Below are positions 1 to 12,627 of a stretch of 64,000 nt of DNA, piece by piece. The stretch is taken from assembly GCA_026874595.1 (NCBI GenBank), contig CM049315.1, positions 14,041,664-14,105,663 of the forward strand. Reading direction: 5' to 3'. Origin of the DNA: Sipunculus nudus (lineage: Eukaryota; Annelida; Sipuncula; Golfingiida; Sipunculidae). The notes beneath the pieces were generated by a model that worked only from the letters and a program-made list of their open reading frames with translations, was not told the DNA's origin and did not search any database. The first letter of the stretch is position 1; each line of letters opens with the position of its first letter. The position numbers and the translations under genes were made by a program.

Positions 1-1289
1 AATACAGGTTCGGCTTCTTTCAAAGAATTCTGTTAAGGCAGCCGAATGAGCAACTATCTAACCGAATAGAACGCCGAACTCTCTAATTTAAACTATGGTA
101 AAAACAATTAAGAAATTTAAAATCTAGATTGAGACAAGTGAATACAAGAGCATATGTTGAAATTACTGGCTAACTCGGTACTGCGTCTTGACGAATTGAG
201 CTCGTGACATTTGGGTCAAGTGACAAGGACATTAACGATTATTAAGTCACCTAGTTTGGAAACAAGATGCTCTTGACATTCAGAACTGTCCACAGCATCC
301 TCGTATATCCATCCAACATATAAACCCTTGTCGTCTTATTCTAGAGGACAGGTGTGCGCAGTTCACCTTTCTTGTAAAGACCCATGATCCAATGTCACAG
401 ACCTTAGAGTCAGTTGACAGCTGACATGTATTTCGTCGACGCCAGTGGATGCGTCTGTATCCTCATTACGAAGATATGATATCTGAGTATCTCTGAGATG
501 ATAGTCTATGCAACATATCTCATATCAAATATAAAAAAGCAGGAGCAGATTTTGAATGTGTTATTATTATATTTCTTCCCACAACAATAACGACACCTGG
601 GGGCAACACTTAGCACTGAGTGTTTGGGTCTGTGATGTGGACAGGAAAGATCACAGTTGATTTTAATTCAGACGACAAAACTTAATTAACGAACCTTATC
701 TTGAATGTTGAGGTTCCTACCGGAGTTTCTTTTTGTATTTGATTTCACCTGATATGACCTACGATCCTGGCTCATGGGACCCGAATACAACAGACGAACA
801 TTATGCGCACTGCGCATGCTCGTGGAGGAGGACTGCTTAGCTCTTATTTTTTTAAGACACAAGTGCCACACCACGTACTAGTGTCTAATCAGTGTCTTTT
901 AATTTAGTTAACTGGCCTTATTAGTTAATAAATGAGAGCTTATTGAAACCTGTTCTCCATGCAGCATAGGCAGTATTTATGACAGTTTTTATGTATTAAC
1001 TGATTCTATAGTAACTGTCCGTCCTTTGCATATATTTAAATGTAAGAAAAAGTTACACAATGAGTAGAGTTAATGACGCACTTAAAGAATGACTTTCTTG
1101 CCAGCCTATCCCAAATATTTAGTAAATAATAAAGAGATGGACAATATAGTGTGAAAAATGTTAGGATAATATCAGATACGTAATAGTTATCAGGAAATGG
1201 CCCAGAAAAGTAACCAATTTAACCGGAATCTACACTAACAGCAATTCAAGCGCTTGTGATACGTGATGGGCAGAATGGGGAGACAAGTA

Positions 1290-1293
<4 letters not shown>
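1..1293. other. intergenic, no gene recognised
   Basis: AT-rich single-copy-looking sequence. No ORF longer than about 60 codons resembles a known protein and no tRNA or structured RNA was seen. Confidence 0.6.
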
Positions 1294-1361
<68 letters not shown>

Positions 1362-1374
1362 AAGAGAGAGAAAC

Positions 1375-1447
<73 letters not shown>

Positions 1448-1464
1448 GGCAGAGAGAGAGAGAT

Positions 1465-1519
<55 letters not shown>

Positions 1520-1534
1520 GAGGCAGAGACAGAC

Positions 1535-1565
<31 letters not shown>

Positions 1566-1649
1566 GAGACAGAGACAGAGAGAGTGAGAGAGAGACAGAG
1601 AGATAGAGAGACAGAGAGAGAGGGAGACAGACAGACAGACAGACAGAGA

Positions 1650-1682
<33 letters not shown>
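1294..1682. repeat. compound (GA)n/(GACA)n microsatellite
   Basis: About 390 bp of almost pure purine-rich simple repeat. Blocks of GA dinucleotides alternate with blocks of the GACA tetranucleotide, with a few interruptions (TCTAA, GGCA, GATA). It creates long Ser/Leu/Cys-rich open frames on the minus strand and Arg/Glu/Asp frames on the plus strand; these are low-complexity artefacts, not genes. Confidence 0.97.
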
Positions 1683-1684
<2 letters not shown>

Positions 1685-2639
1685 GTAAAGAAGCCAATCT
1701 GCTGGGAAAACATCAGTATGAATCGTCTCAATCAAAGAAGAAATTGTTTGTATATGAAAAGATATGAACATCAGTCGATACAAGGTAATTCTAGAGGATT
1801 CCTTATATTCTACCTTTTCTACACTTTATAGAATGCAGATTGTACCTAAATCTTACTTAAAAAATAACTACGTAATAAAATGAAGGTTACTTAGTTACTC
1901 ATATCGACCTGTAGTGTCGTGCACATGTGCTCACGGCTAATAGTTTGTTTGCAGGTGCTTGTTGTTTGCACGGCGCGTGCTTGTGTAGTTACGGCATTCT
2001 CCCGTGGACCAGAAACACTTGGAAGATGTAGGTGCTAATGAAGCGAAGAAAGAACCGCAGGCTGCTATTGTCAAAATAGCTACAACATCAGCCTGCTGAG
2101 ATATTCATCCCGTGTACCAGATCTGACTGTGTGTTGCTCTCAGGGAGGAAAATCCTGGGGTGATTTCTGGGTCGTTAACACAACTTAGGTCGGACAGAAT
2201 GGGACAGGTATCTGTAACAGCAACAACTAAAAATAGTAATAATAACTTCTCCCTCCTTTGATACTTTATCTCTGTCAATATAATAGTATAATTATTGGAG
2301 AAAAATAAGATTTTATCTCTGTCAGGAAGGTATTATCATTTTTCCTTGGTCGGTTTATGGGTCGGTTGTTTTGGGTCCATGACTGAAAATATATTTCAGT
2401 TATGGGTATCCTCTTATGAAAAAGCGTAGCAAGGGAAAAATTGGATATTTGCAAATAAAGGGAGGAAATTGAAGCAGTTAGGCAAATTTCTTACCAATAA
2501 TGGTTAATAAATTGTTCTGAGCAAAACAAAATGTTGTAGGAGTACTTATGTAAAGAAATTGCTACAACTTCTACTCCTGTTGATTTGCTGTGGCCTGCCA
2601 TGGTCTCATGTTTATCTGTTGTCACTCGACTATTTCATT
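1683..2639. other. intergenic, nothing recognised
   Basis: No coding signal seen apart from the approach to the decayed LINE that follows. A short GC-richer patch lies near 1920-2060 with no recognisable content. Confidence 0.5.
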
Positions 2640-3450
2640 GACCATATTAATATGAGGAATATGATAAACTTGATCAAATTGAAACTGTACAATATCGATT
2701 TTGTAAAAAAGTTTAAGGGGTAGGGGTGAACACGTCAAATTTTGGGGTCCTTCGGGAATGCGGAAGAAAACCGTTGTGGGTAAAATATATTAGTCGTAGT
2801 ATAAGGTACTGATGTAAACTTTTGTATATCGAAGAAAGTAGATTTCCTTATATAACATATAGAATGTTGAAGCAACTTGATGATATTGGAAAAATTACTT
2901 GGGCTTCATATATTAAACTACAGTTAAATAAATTGGGTTTCGGCTCAATTTGGTTATCTCAAACTAATGGAGATGTAAAATATTTTATGGTTATAGTAGA
3001 GCAAAGATTGGAAGATTGTGCCTTACAGGTATGGCATGCAGAAATTGAGCGCAATAGTAAATTGCAAATGTACAATTCTGTAAAATCAATTTCAGAACAG
3101 AGAAATATTTAGATTACTTATCACCAAATTTAAGATATGTTATGGCAAAATTTAAGTGACTTTCCAATAGAAATGGAAATTGGTAGACATAAAAAGGTAC
3201 GTCGTACTGGTGTAAATGTTGTATGACTAAAGGAACAAGACAAATAAATGATGAATATCATGAATCGTTTGAATGTCAGGTTTATGAGTTTAAACAAATA
3301 AAGTTCATTCAGGAAAAATATAAAAAAAAAATCTAAACGACCATATAATTTGATAAACTTGCTTACAAGTACTAAGCCCTCCGAAATGCAAGATTTAGCA
3401 ATATTTTTGAGATATGTAAGAAATAATAAATATTCGGAGACTACCATCTA
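2640..3450 (+). pseudogene. decayed LINE retrotransposon, C-terminal end of the reverse-transcriptase ORF
   Basis: Translating in shifting frames gives, in order, pieces typical of the region after the reverse-transcriptase domain of invertebrate LINEs. A KLDQIETVQYRFCKKV segment starts near 2663. A PLWVKYISRSIRY segment follows near 2770. The longest intact piece is 96 codons (2822-3112), with LKQLDDIGKITWASY and a GFGSIWLSQTNGDV stretch. Further on (about 3215-3340) comes a Cys-rich tail, CKCC then INDEYHESFECQVY, matching the C..C...DEYH...C pattern at the end of such ORFs, and then a short terminal stretch ending at TAG near 3450. At least three frame changes and several in-frame stops break it. 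The endonuclease and the catalytic reverse-transcriptase core are not visible upstream, so this is a 5'-truncated dead copy. The exact LINE clade cannot be named from this end alone. Confidence 0.75.
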
Positions 3451-3526
3451 GAGTTTGTGTAGGTGTAAACTGTTTTATTAATGAATATACCCGAATTAAG
3501 TAATATTGTAAATGTGTGATGTAGGG

Positions 3527-3575
3527 TATATGTATGTATGTATATATATGTATGTATATGTGTATGAGTATATAT
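3527..3575. repeat. (TATG)n/(TA)n microsatellite
   Basis: Imperfect TATG and TA units directly after the LINE remnant. It may be the remnant of that element's 3' simple-repeat tail, which is an inference from adjacency. Confidence 0.7.
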
Positions 3576-4345
3576 GGTTCTGTAAGGGCTGGTGGCCCTA
3601 TCGTTATCAGAATAAACTTCTTCATTCGAATCTTATATGAGGACAGTTGTCCCATGTTTAATATCCCAAATAAATTATAGTGAATATTGGTTCCATTAGC
3701 AAATTAATTAAAAACCTAGAAGATGTAGCCATAAACTTATAGAGGACATATTGTAACCACATATTTTCATCAACTCTTAAGCATTATTCATGAACTAAAA
3801 TGTTTTGGAAAATATTTATTATCAACAAAAATTATTAAAGTATTCTGATACCCCAAAGAGGTCAGGTAACAGGTCTGGTCACGGGTAATCATAGTTCATG
3901 CCTCAGCAATAAGCTGTGACAGTGACGTCTTCTGCTCTTCACTTTATGATAAAATGCTGTTTTATCATATACTACTTAACCGGGGCACTCCACATGTATG
4001 GCAACTGAAAAATAAACGAGAGATAGGTTGTGTGAACATAGTTTAAGCAGCATCATAAGACCATATTCAAGGCGGAGTATGGAGCCCGGGTCCTCCGGTT
4101 GTGTGATTCACTGCCTTGCTCCAAGGCAAAGAGCTTGGCTTGTCTTTTAGCAAACCAACGTAAAATATGTGAACGGTCTTCGACTATATATATGCAGGGT
4201 AAGGGTAACACCCAGGAACAATCCATTTCATTTCAGAAGAAATCAGCAAGACCATAAAATGTTTTATCTCAAAGAATCATAAGGATTATATACTAGGACT
4301 ATGGTGACACAGGCCGATTGCTTTGTCCACGGGCAAAGGGCGCCC
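3576..4345. other. intergenic, nothing recognised
   Basis: AT-rich, with no gene, RNA or transposon signature seen. Confidence 0.5.
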
Positions 4346-5695
4346 TATTCACCTCGCCAATTATCACCCAACTTCATCAAATATTCACCTCGCCAATTAT
4401 TACTCAACTTCATCAAATATTCACCTCGCCAATTATAACCCAACTTCATCAAATATTCACCTCGCCAATTAAAACCAAACTTCATCAAATATTCACCTCG
4501 TCAATTATTTCCCCACTTAATCAAATATTCATCTCGTCAGTCCTAACCCAACTTCATCAATTCTTCACCTCAGCTTCATCAAATATTCACTTCGTTAATT
4601 ATATCCCAACTTCATCAAATATTCATCTCGCCAATTATAACCCAATTTCATCAAATATTCACTTCGTTAAATATATCCCAACTTCATCAAATATTCATCT
4701 CGCCAATCCTAACCCAACTTCATCAAATATTCATCTCGCCAATCCTAACCCAACTTCATCAAATATTCATCTCGCCAATCCTAACCCAACTTCATCAAAT
4801 ATTCATCTCGCCAATCCTAACCCAACTTCATCAAATATTCATCTCGCCAATTATAACCCAACTTCATCAAATATTCACCTCGCCAATTATAACCCAACTT
4901 CATCAAATATTCACCTCGCCAATCCTAACCCAACTTCATCAAATATTCATCTCGCCAATCCTAACCCAACTTCATCAAATAATCATCTCGCCAATCCTAA
5001 CCCAACTTCATCAAATATTCATCTCGCCAATCCTAACCCAACTTCATCAAATATTCATCTCGCCAATTATAACCCAACTTCATCAAATATTCACCTCGCC
5101 AATTATAACCCAACTTCATCAAATATTCACCTCGCCAATTATAACCCAACTTCATCAAATATTCATCTCGCCAATTATAACCCAAGTTTATCAAATATTC
5201 ATCTCGCCAATTATAACCCAACTTCATCAAATATTCATCTCGCCAATCATAACCCAACTTCATCAAATACTCATCTCGCCAATCATAACCCAACTTCATC
5301 AAATATTCACCCCGCCAATTATAACCCAACTTCATCAAATATTCATCTCTCATCTCGCCAATTATAACCCAACTTCATCAAATATTCATCTCGCCAATTA
5401 TAACCCAACTTCATCAAATATTCACCTCGTCAATTATAACCCAACTTCATCAAATATTCACCTCGCCAATTATAACCAAACCTAATCAAATATTCACCTC
5501 GCCAATTATAACCAAACCTAATCAGTTCTTCATCTCGCCAATCCTTACCCAACATCATTAAATCTTCATCTCTCCAATCTCAACCAAAATAAATCTTCAC
5601 CTCGCCAATCATAAACAAAACCTCATTTAATCTTCACCTCGCCATTTCTCACAAACCTTATCAAAACTTCACTTCGTCAATTCTCACTTCACCGA
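4346..5695. repeat. 36-bp minisatellite array, about 37 units
   Basis: Head-to-tail 36-bp units, each reading roughly ATTCATCTCGCC + AATCCTAACCCA + ACTTCATCAAAT. Units in the middle (about 4690-5340) are over 95% alike; both edges are more diverged, as expected if turnover acts on the array centre. The main variant is TCCTAA against TTATAA, and the variants come in blocks. Because 36 is divisible by 3 and two plus-strand frames of the unit lack stops, a 349-codon frame (4318-5367) stays open, with 12-residue periods such as NIHLANYNPTSS. The minus strand has a similar open frame. A 20-bp partial unit near 4565 changes the plus frame without closing it. I read this as non-coding. Confidence 0.95.
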
Positions 5696-7087
5696 ATCCT
5701 TGGAGAAATAGGTTTAAGCGTCCTTTTGCAGGTATTCTTGAAAATTATTATGTAAAATTATTAAAAATATTATGATTTGTAAATTAAAATGAACAAAGTT
5801 ACCATTGCAATCGTGCTGATTTGAAATTGCGTCATCATGCAGTAATGGGCGAAATTTCACATGACGCAAATCTAATTACTGACATTGCTGTGGGTCAACA
5901 ATGGAACGTTGATTGACATTTTAGGATGATTTAATGAAGCTAGTGATAGAAAAATACACATTGTTACCCATAGTGAAGACATACAATAAAAATGAATGAC
6001 AGGTGCTCCATAAAGTACATTGTATTGTTGCTTGACATAAGGCCAAAGTTTATATTTACCGAAACACTTAATTATTTTTCGTGTATAACAATAAGGTATA
6101 AACACAGTCATATTAGCATCTTGATTAAATGTTTACCAGTGAATTGTATTAATCGGTTCTTCAGTATAATACAGTTGAATCAATTTGAAAAAAAAAGATA
6201 AAAAACTGATGAAGCCCGTACCAATTTGGTAAATACAGCTCAGTGCCCGTTTTCGTATACTCTAATTTGTATAATATTACTTTGGAACGATATAGGGAAC
6301 GTAAAAATGTCACCTTGGACACTTGTTGTAATATTTAACTGTGGTTGTAGCAGGGATGTGAAGGGTGGCCGTGTGTGTTATGCTGCAACCCATAGCGACA
6401 TGGCTGGATTCACAAATTCAAATTGGCTTACCGGGCCGCAGCCGAGGGCCTCATAATTTAGCAGAAAAAAATAATATTATTAATTTTTCTTCAGTTGTGA
6501 TGATAAAAATAAGGGGAATGCCTTGGCCAAAATAATGTTAAAATCTGAGTCCAAAGTTAAGAAACAGTTTAGTTCAGAAACAATGTGGCACTGAACGCAC
6601 TCGGCCTTTATTTTATTATTTTTACTGACCCCGATTCCTCGTTGATATTATTTTCGTACAAACTGAACTGGCCAATGCTCGCTGCAATACAATCGTGGCC
6701 TGTCCAGCTCCTACATATACATTTTTTATGAATGTTAAAATGTTAGCGAAGGTCTTCTTCACTGAGTATATAAAGAAGCCGACGGGGTTTTAATTCTGAT
6801 GGTCAGCTGACATTAAATTTGACCTCTCAATGTTCCGTAGTCCAGGCCCATCATTTCCGTTAATACGATACTTCAGGAAAGTGACTTTTTTAACAAACTG
6901 CATGGTCTATAGGGGTAAGGATGTAGCTAGGAATATAAAGAAGTCATAACCAGAAACCATAGACCATGGAGCGAGTCCTATCGAGGTGTCACGACTTTAC
7001 CTATCGAGGCTCTGGCCTGCTCAGACGACCAGCGCTTAAACCAGGCTGCGCCATACCCCTACCTGCATGTGGCAAGGACTTTGACAG
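5696..7087. other. intergenic, nothing recognised
   Basis: AT-rich. Short ORFs (up to 79 codons) match nothing recognised. A GC-richer patch lies at 6950-7070 with no assignable content. Confidence 0.5.
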
Positions 7088-8141
7088 CAGCTGTAAGCCA
7101 TATTCACATGCAGACATTTACTCATGCAAGTAATTTTGCATATGAAATAAATCTACGCCTGTAAGCTAATTTCTTCTTTTGAGTATATTTCCTTTTTGTT
7201 CACCTGTCATTAACGTCCTGTATGCAAATAGAACATTTAAATGCACCGTATGAAGTAAACAAGGGACAAGGTACCCAAAGCCAACATTGGACATCTTTGG
7301 ATCTTTTCTATCAAATGATACTATAAAAGCAAGAATCGTTCTATTTCATACAGAAAACTTATCGAAATTTAACGGTTACTGAATTTTGGATTCGAATATT
7401 TTCTATAAAAATTATGATTTCTCGGAAAATTTAAATATATTGATAGTAATTGTTCCTTTCAATTGTTCCTATATCCGGCGAAAACAATCAATTATATTTT
7501 AATCAAACATAGATACATTTGAAGGTGTTTATACACGTTCACCACTTTTAGTTTTAATCGCTGAAAACAATAAAAACATTAAATTGCCGTAAATGTAGAA
7601 AACACCTTAAATCTAGATGCCCAAAAGTGGCACAAAGAAAATATTAGGAAATTTTTGTTCTCCCTTGCATTAACAAGCCTTGCTACATGTCCATCGACGG
7701 TATAGGTGTCAAAACATAAGCAGACTGTAAGTTTTGTTTAGATTTTAACTACGACGGACCGCTGATCTAAGGTGTCTTTTTATTTTCAATGGGCGGGCAT
7801 TTGAATTCCGTTTTTGATCTAATAGGGCGACTGGATTTCTGGTTAAAATTAATGGATATGTAATCGTAAACCCTTTTTCAATTTGCTCATATAAGAAAAA
7901 AAAAAACCTGTTCACATCACAAGGTTTACTTAACAAGTAAAGTTACGTGCATGCAGTTATACTTTTGCATCACTGTTGAGGTCGTGTAAACATACTTTTA
8001 TTTTATGTCAATTACTTACTGTCATATGAAAATCTGTTCACATGATACAGTATGTTTACATAAATAACTTTACTTTATGTATTTATGCACACATGAGTTG
8101 TAAACGTCTGCATGTGCATGGGGCTTTACATTTCGGAGTAC
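7088..8141. mobile_element. candidate non-autonomous DNA element with imperfect inverted ends
   Basis: The left end, about 7091-7130, contains TCACATGCAGACATTTAC then CTCATGCA. The right end, about 8092-8132, read on the other strand contains GCACATGCAGACGTTTAC then AACTCATG. That is about 30 matching positions in inverted orientation roughly 1 kb apart. The interior is AT-rich with no transposase frame. No clear target-site duplication was found, so the outer borders are approximate and the call is tentative. Confidence 0.4.
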
Positions 8142-9607
8142 GGGTTACATGTTTGGCGTGATCTGCTTAATTAAATACAGCTTAATAGTTGAGTTTACAA
8201 TAGATTTTTTTTTAAACATGATAAAATGCATTTTAGAAAAACTGTTTTAAATGACCGATTTTAAAATTTTACTTGTATTTAGTCTTATTCCTAGAAACGA
8301 AATTATTCAGTTATGAATTTCTGCATGGACGGATACAGGATCTCAGGGGGGGGGGGAGTGGGGGTGGAGAGATCAACACCCTGGTACAGGTAATCATGTA
8401 TGCCGAGAGTGCTAACAGACTTTACGCATAACTCTCTGATAAATAAGTATAGGAAAGGAAATGAAAAATCCGCCACTATTATGAACTTAGAACACATGAC
8501 ATTTAATGAACATATCACCAAAAACATGGTACTGGCAATTATTTTATGGTTTACTTGTGGATTATTTTCTCTTTTAAAATTGTGATTATTCGTATTCTCC
8601 TCAACATTGTTACTGGTTAAATGGTAACGCCAGCGTGTACAAATTCTGCTTAAAGGAGTTCACAATGACATCACGTTTTGACATGGTTCAACACACACGC
8701 ACACACTGTATTGGAAAATAGGTTAAGATAACAGCTTTCCCCCGGGAAACAGTGCTGCGTTTATTGTCTCGTGCTATATTACGATACAGGTTTCCCGTAT
8801 AAGTTGTCCTACACGTGTGACATTTGCACAAGGGGACAACCACGTTTTGACAAGATTTTATAAATATCTCAAACCATGCGTTGTTGACGCAGTCTATCAA
8901 AGCTGTCTACAGACTAGAATGAACTGCTCAAATATAAAACCAAGCGGATCACAATTTTCCGCCAGAGGTCTTTTCTACTAAAAAGAACCCCTCTTACAGG
9001 AAGGGACAACCGGGCAAAACACAAAATCTAAATTCATCACAAACCAAAAAAATTATTTCATTATCACACATACATTCATGCGCATTTAATTTGCCTGAAA
9101 ACAAATCTAATTAAACATGTTTTCATAGTCTATACCTATGTCTTGACTACATTTACAGCTACACCGTTTTTGTATTTAGAAGACCCAGTGCATTATGGGT
9201 ATTCGATTCCTTTACCCAGAACCCCTGACCACTGTAGCCAGCAGCGTCGTACTCTTGTGAGTAGGATTCTCTGCAGTGTGAGCGGATCATGTACAGGCAC
9301 AGAGTAACACGCAATAAACAAACTTCCGGTAGCTTCATTTTACCATTCGTTACAAAGACTTAACAGAAAGAAACGAGTAACAAGTGGTAAGCTTGTGTAT
9401 GTGCAAGCAAAGAGATTTTTCTACAACTGTGAAAAATTATGATTGTGAAGCTTGTGAACTTTTTGGGTGCCGTATAACCTTGATTCCTACGGAGAACCCA
9501 TCTGGTCAAAACATTTAATTGAAAGGTTAAAAACGTTTCCAAAGTTAATATAATACCTGAGAGAGTGTTTAGTGAGGCATAGTGATGATCAGTTTCTGTA
9601 AGAGCCT
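8142..9607. other. intergenic with a G-run
   Basis: Contains a G-run at about 8347-8356 next to a GGACGGATACAGGATCT stretch resembling the GGCGGATCCAGGATTT ends of other G/C-run repeats in this window. Otherwise nothing is recognised. Confidence 0.45.
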
Positions 9608-9675
9608 AACACACACATCTACACACTCACACACATCAAACACACCCACACACACAACAACACACACATAATCAC
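9608..9675. repeat. imperfect (CA)n microsatellite
   Basis: CA dinucleotides interrupted by TCT, CTC, TCAA and CC. Confidence 0.9.
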
Positions 9676-12314
9676 ATACTGGTGGAAAACAGACCCGTAA
9701 CGCCCGAGAAGAAGCCGGAGGAACGGTCCGGCCGGGGGGAGGGGGTGACTGCGATATGATATATATTAAAATATGCAAGTCACGTGCACATTCACGTGAA
9801 AATGCGTAAGTTCCAACAGAAAAAACAATTTCCCTTAGACTATGACATCTTGCAGGTCGCGCACTATTTGACAGGGCTCCCAAATATACACAAAACACAA
9901 AAAGGCAAAAATCGTCGAGTGATTGTGGGAAGTCACCCCCCTTTCCAACAACTGAACGAAAATAGGGAAGAGACTGTGATGCTATACCTAGGGAGTTAGG
10001 TCAAGGTAAAAAAATAATAACAGCTTCACATCTGTCATCGTTGACTATTAAAGGTCAGTGTGTGAAATTTAGCTATGTAGGTCTAGCGCACACACGTTCA
10101 GATTAAACAAAAAATGTCTCATTATGTCAGAGAGGACCTAAGAAAGTCGGAATCAAAATATTTACATAGAAATAATGCCATCAACGTCCACGGGGGATCT
10201 TTATAAACAGAGTGTAATGGTAATGTTATATGTATATAAGAATTAAAAACCTTTAAAAAATGTCAAAACATTGTAAAGGAACCGCATCATGTCCTTAACT
10301 GTAAATGCTAAATAGACGGGCCAAAACTGATGTATTATAATTAATAAGCCTGTAATGAATACATGTCGTTCACGATTTAACTAATTACAGCGTATTCAAA
10401 GTGCGGTCGAGTGACTTTCCAGTGCGGTTGGGTATTAGCTGCATGAGAATTGTGGTAGTTGTAATGTGACGGTTTGATGAAACCAAATGGTTAACCCCGA
10501 GAGGTGACTGCTGTGATTTTGATAAAGTCTGTGTCTGAATTATATTCCATGCTATGCTGGGTAATCAATATTTACTGCCAAGTTTTAATTACACCTTTAT
10601 TTATCCATCCAGTAATGACCTACAGATTCACCCATGCAACTCGCAGTGATAAATTGCCAGGGTCTAAATTCATAACGTCTCAGGCGAATTTGCCGAGAGT
10701 ATCAATAATTAAACATGTATTCATGATAAATATCAATATTCATAACGCTTTGGGCAGGACAGATAATTAGCGGCACAAGTATTGAGAATGTGAATTAAGG
10801 AGTGTTTAATGTGCTGATGATAGACCAAGGATTCTGATAAAGTGCGCCAAGTAAGACATACTCATTAAATATTATTGATGTATTAATTCATGAATATATA
10901 TAGGTTATCCTTAAGGTGCGAATTAATTAACAGAGAAACTCCTTGATGTATTCTGATCTTTTTCATGCAAAACATCACCTAATTACCGTAAATAACACAT
11001 GGGCACAAATATATATCAAGCATTTCCTTGGAGTATACAACCCACTGTATATTTAAATTTTGACTTTTCATAAAACAATGGACTAATAAACAAATAACCA
11101 TTACCTTGCCTCCAAGATAAATAAACAGCTCTTCTCCATGACGTCATAAAATAGACTGATTTTTCTGTACTTGACGTTACAAAGCACAGTGTATCCTCTG
11201 CATGACTATGACCTTCATGGTCAATATAAATGTAATTCTTGGAATGCATTTACTGCTTGAATATAGTCCTCAGGGGATGCGTTTATATTATAAAGAATGT
11301 AGACAATTCGTGGCACATGCTTCATTCGGAAAATTTGACTTTCATTTTACGTTTTAATGAAAGTAGATATTAGCGTCTTTAGTTAAAAGTTATAAACGTC
11401 GTGAACTAGAAAAGGGCATTAGATGTCATTTGCAACACCTAGGAGGATTGCATTTTGTGTAATTCAGTTGAAGGTACTGATGTCATACATCTAGTACTTT
11501 ATATGGTCTAACATATTATATACGCCAGGGTGAAATTTCTGAAATTTTCTGTCATTTTCTGAAATTTGTCCAGAATGGAGCATTCCGCATGTCACATAAT
11601 TCAGAAGGGTCGCACATTTTGAGATTTTACCTGGCAAGACTTAAAAATTCCATGCATGTATTGTGACTCGACCAATTATTTGAAAAAAAGAGAAAATCTC
11701 CCGCCCAACCCAATTGTTGTACTCAGATTCCGTAGAACATCGTTTATTTTTGTGACGTGGCTTAATTAGATATGTATCAGCAGAGGGATGCGGTCTACGT
11801 CGAGCTCTCTCGATGTGTCATCCCCACAGAACTTGTTTCGACATTTTCAGGCAGTGATGGCGGAGACATACAAAATATGGGGAGGCAGTTCAGGGGATAA
11901 ACTTCAACAAAAAATGGCAACAAAGGTAAAAAGAACAAAAATACACTTCAGCTTTTGATACAGACGTAAAAGCGTCACCGATACAGACCATATGCCAGCG
12001 AATGGAGACAGGAATCCAAATTACTTTCTTTACTGTGTATGGCGGTTCCCGCCGTGATTAAAATAACAGTGCAGTTTCAATTGAGCAATTTGGGGCACTA
12101 CTCTTGAAGATTATACAAATTTGCCTATATATTGAAATATTTAATGTCTTCGGTCAACAGTCTATTTTCTATTTATATTACCCGCATATATCTACTTTTT
12201 TGGTATGATGACTTGTAATTTGGTATATGATTAAATGTATTCATAACTATTTTGAACTCTTATATAGCTTACATAGAACATATAACTTTACTGACATGGG
12301 AAAATATTTTAATA

Positions 12315-12341
12315 TGAGAGAGAGAGAGAGAGAGAGAGAGA
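12315..12341. repeat. (GA)n microsatellite
   Basis: Uninterrupted GA dinucleotides ending in GATAGATA. Confidence 0.95.
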
Positions 12342-12564
12342 TAGATATTAAGTGCAACTTAATTCTGAAAATAGTTGGTGCATGATTGTGTTAAACATGA
12401 GAATTGGAGGGTTGGGGTGTATCTATAGACAAATGCAGCTTTCCGTTATATCTCGTAGAATGTGTTCACCAAACCGGACCTATGATTATTCGACCTATAC
12501 ATTTTATCATGGGAATAATATAAATATACGCTATTGTACATGCATACATTTAATTTTTACACAC

Positions 12565-12627
12565 ATATACCGTCACACACACGCATATATATGTATGTAT
12601 ATAATACACACACATATATATGAGTGT
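12565..12627. repeat. (CA)n/(TATG)n compound microsatellite
   Basis: ACACAC and TATG/TATA units, followed by GA-rich sequence to about 12660. Confidence 0.85.

Noticed and set aside
1230-1783. Leu/Ser/Cys-rich and Arg/Glu-rich frames of up to 182 codons
   Set aside because: They lie wholly over the GA/GACA microsatellite.
4318-5367. 349-codon frame with 12-residue repeats as a repetitive protein gene
   Set aside because: The frame comes from a 36-bp minisatellite with two open plus-strand frames and an open minus strand. The array changes frame at a partial unit, and no promoter, signal peptide or unique flanking coding sequence is seen.
4346-5695. CRISPR-like array with 36-bp repeats
   Set aside because: Units are contiguous with no spacers, and the sequence is from an animal genome.
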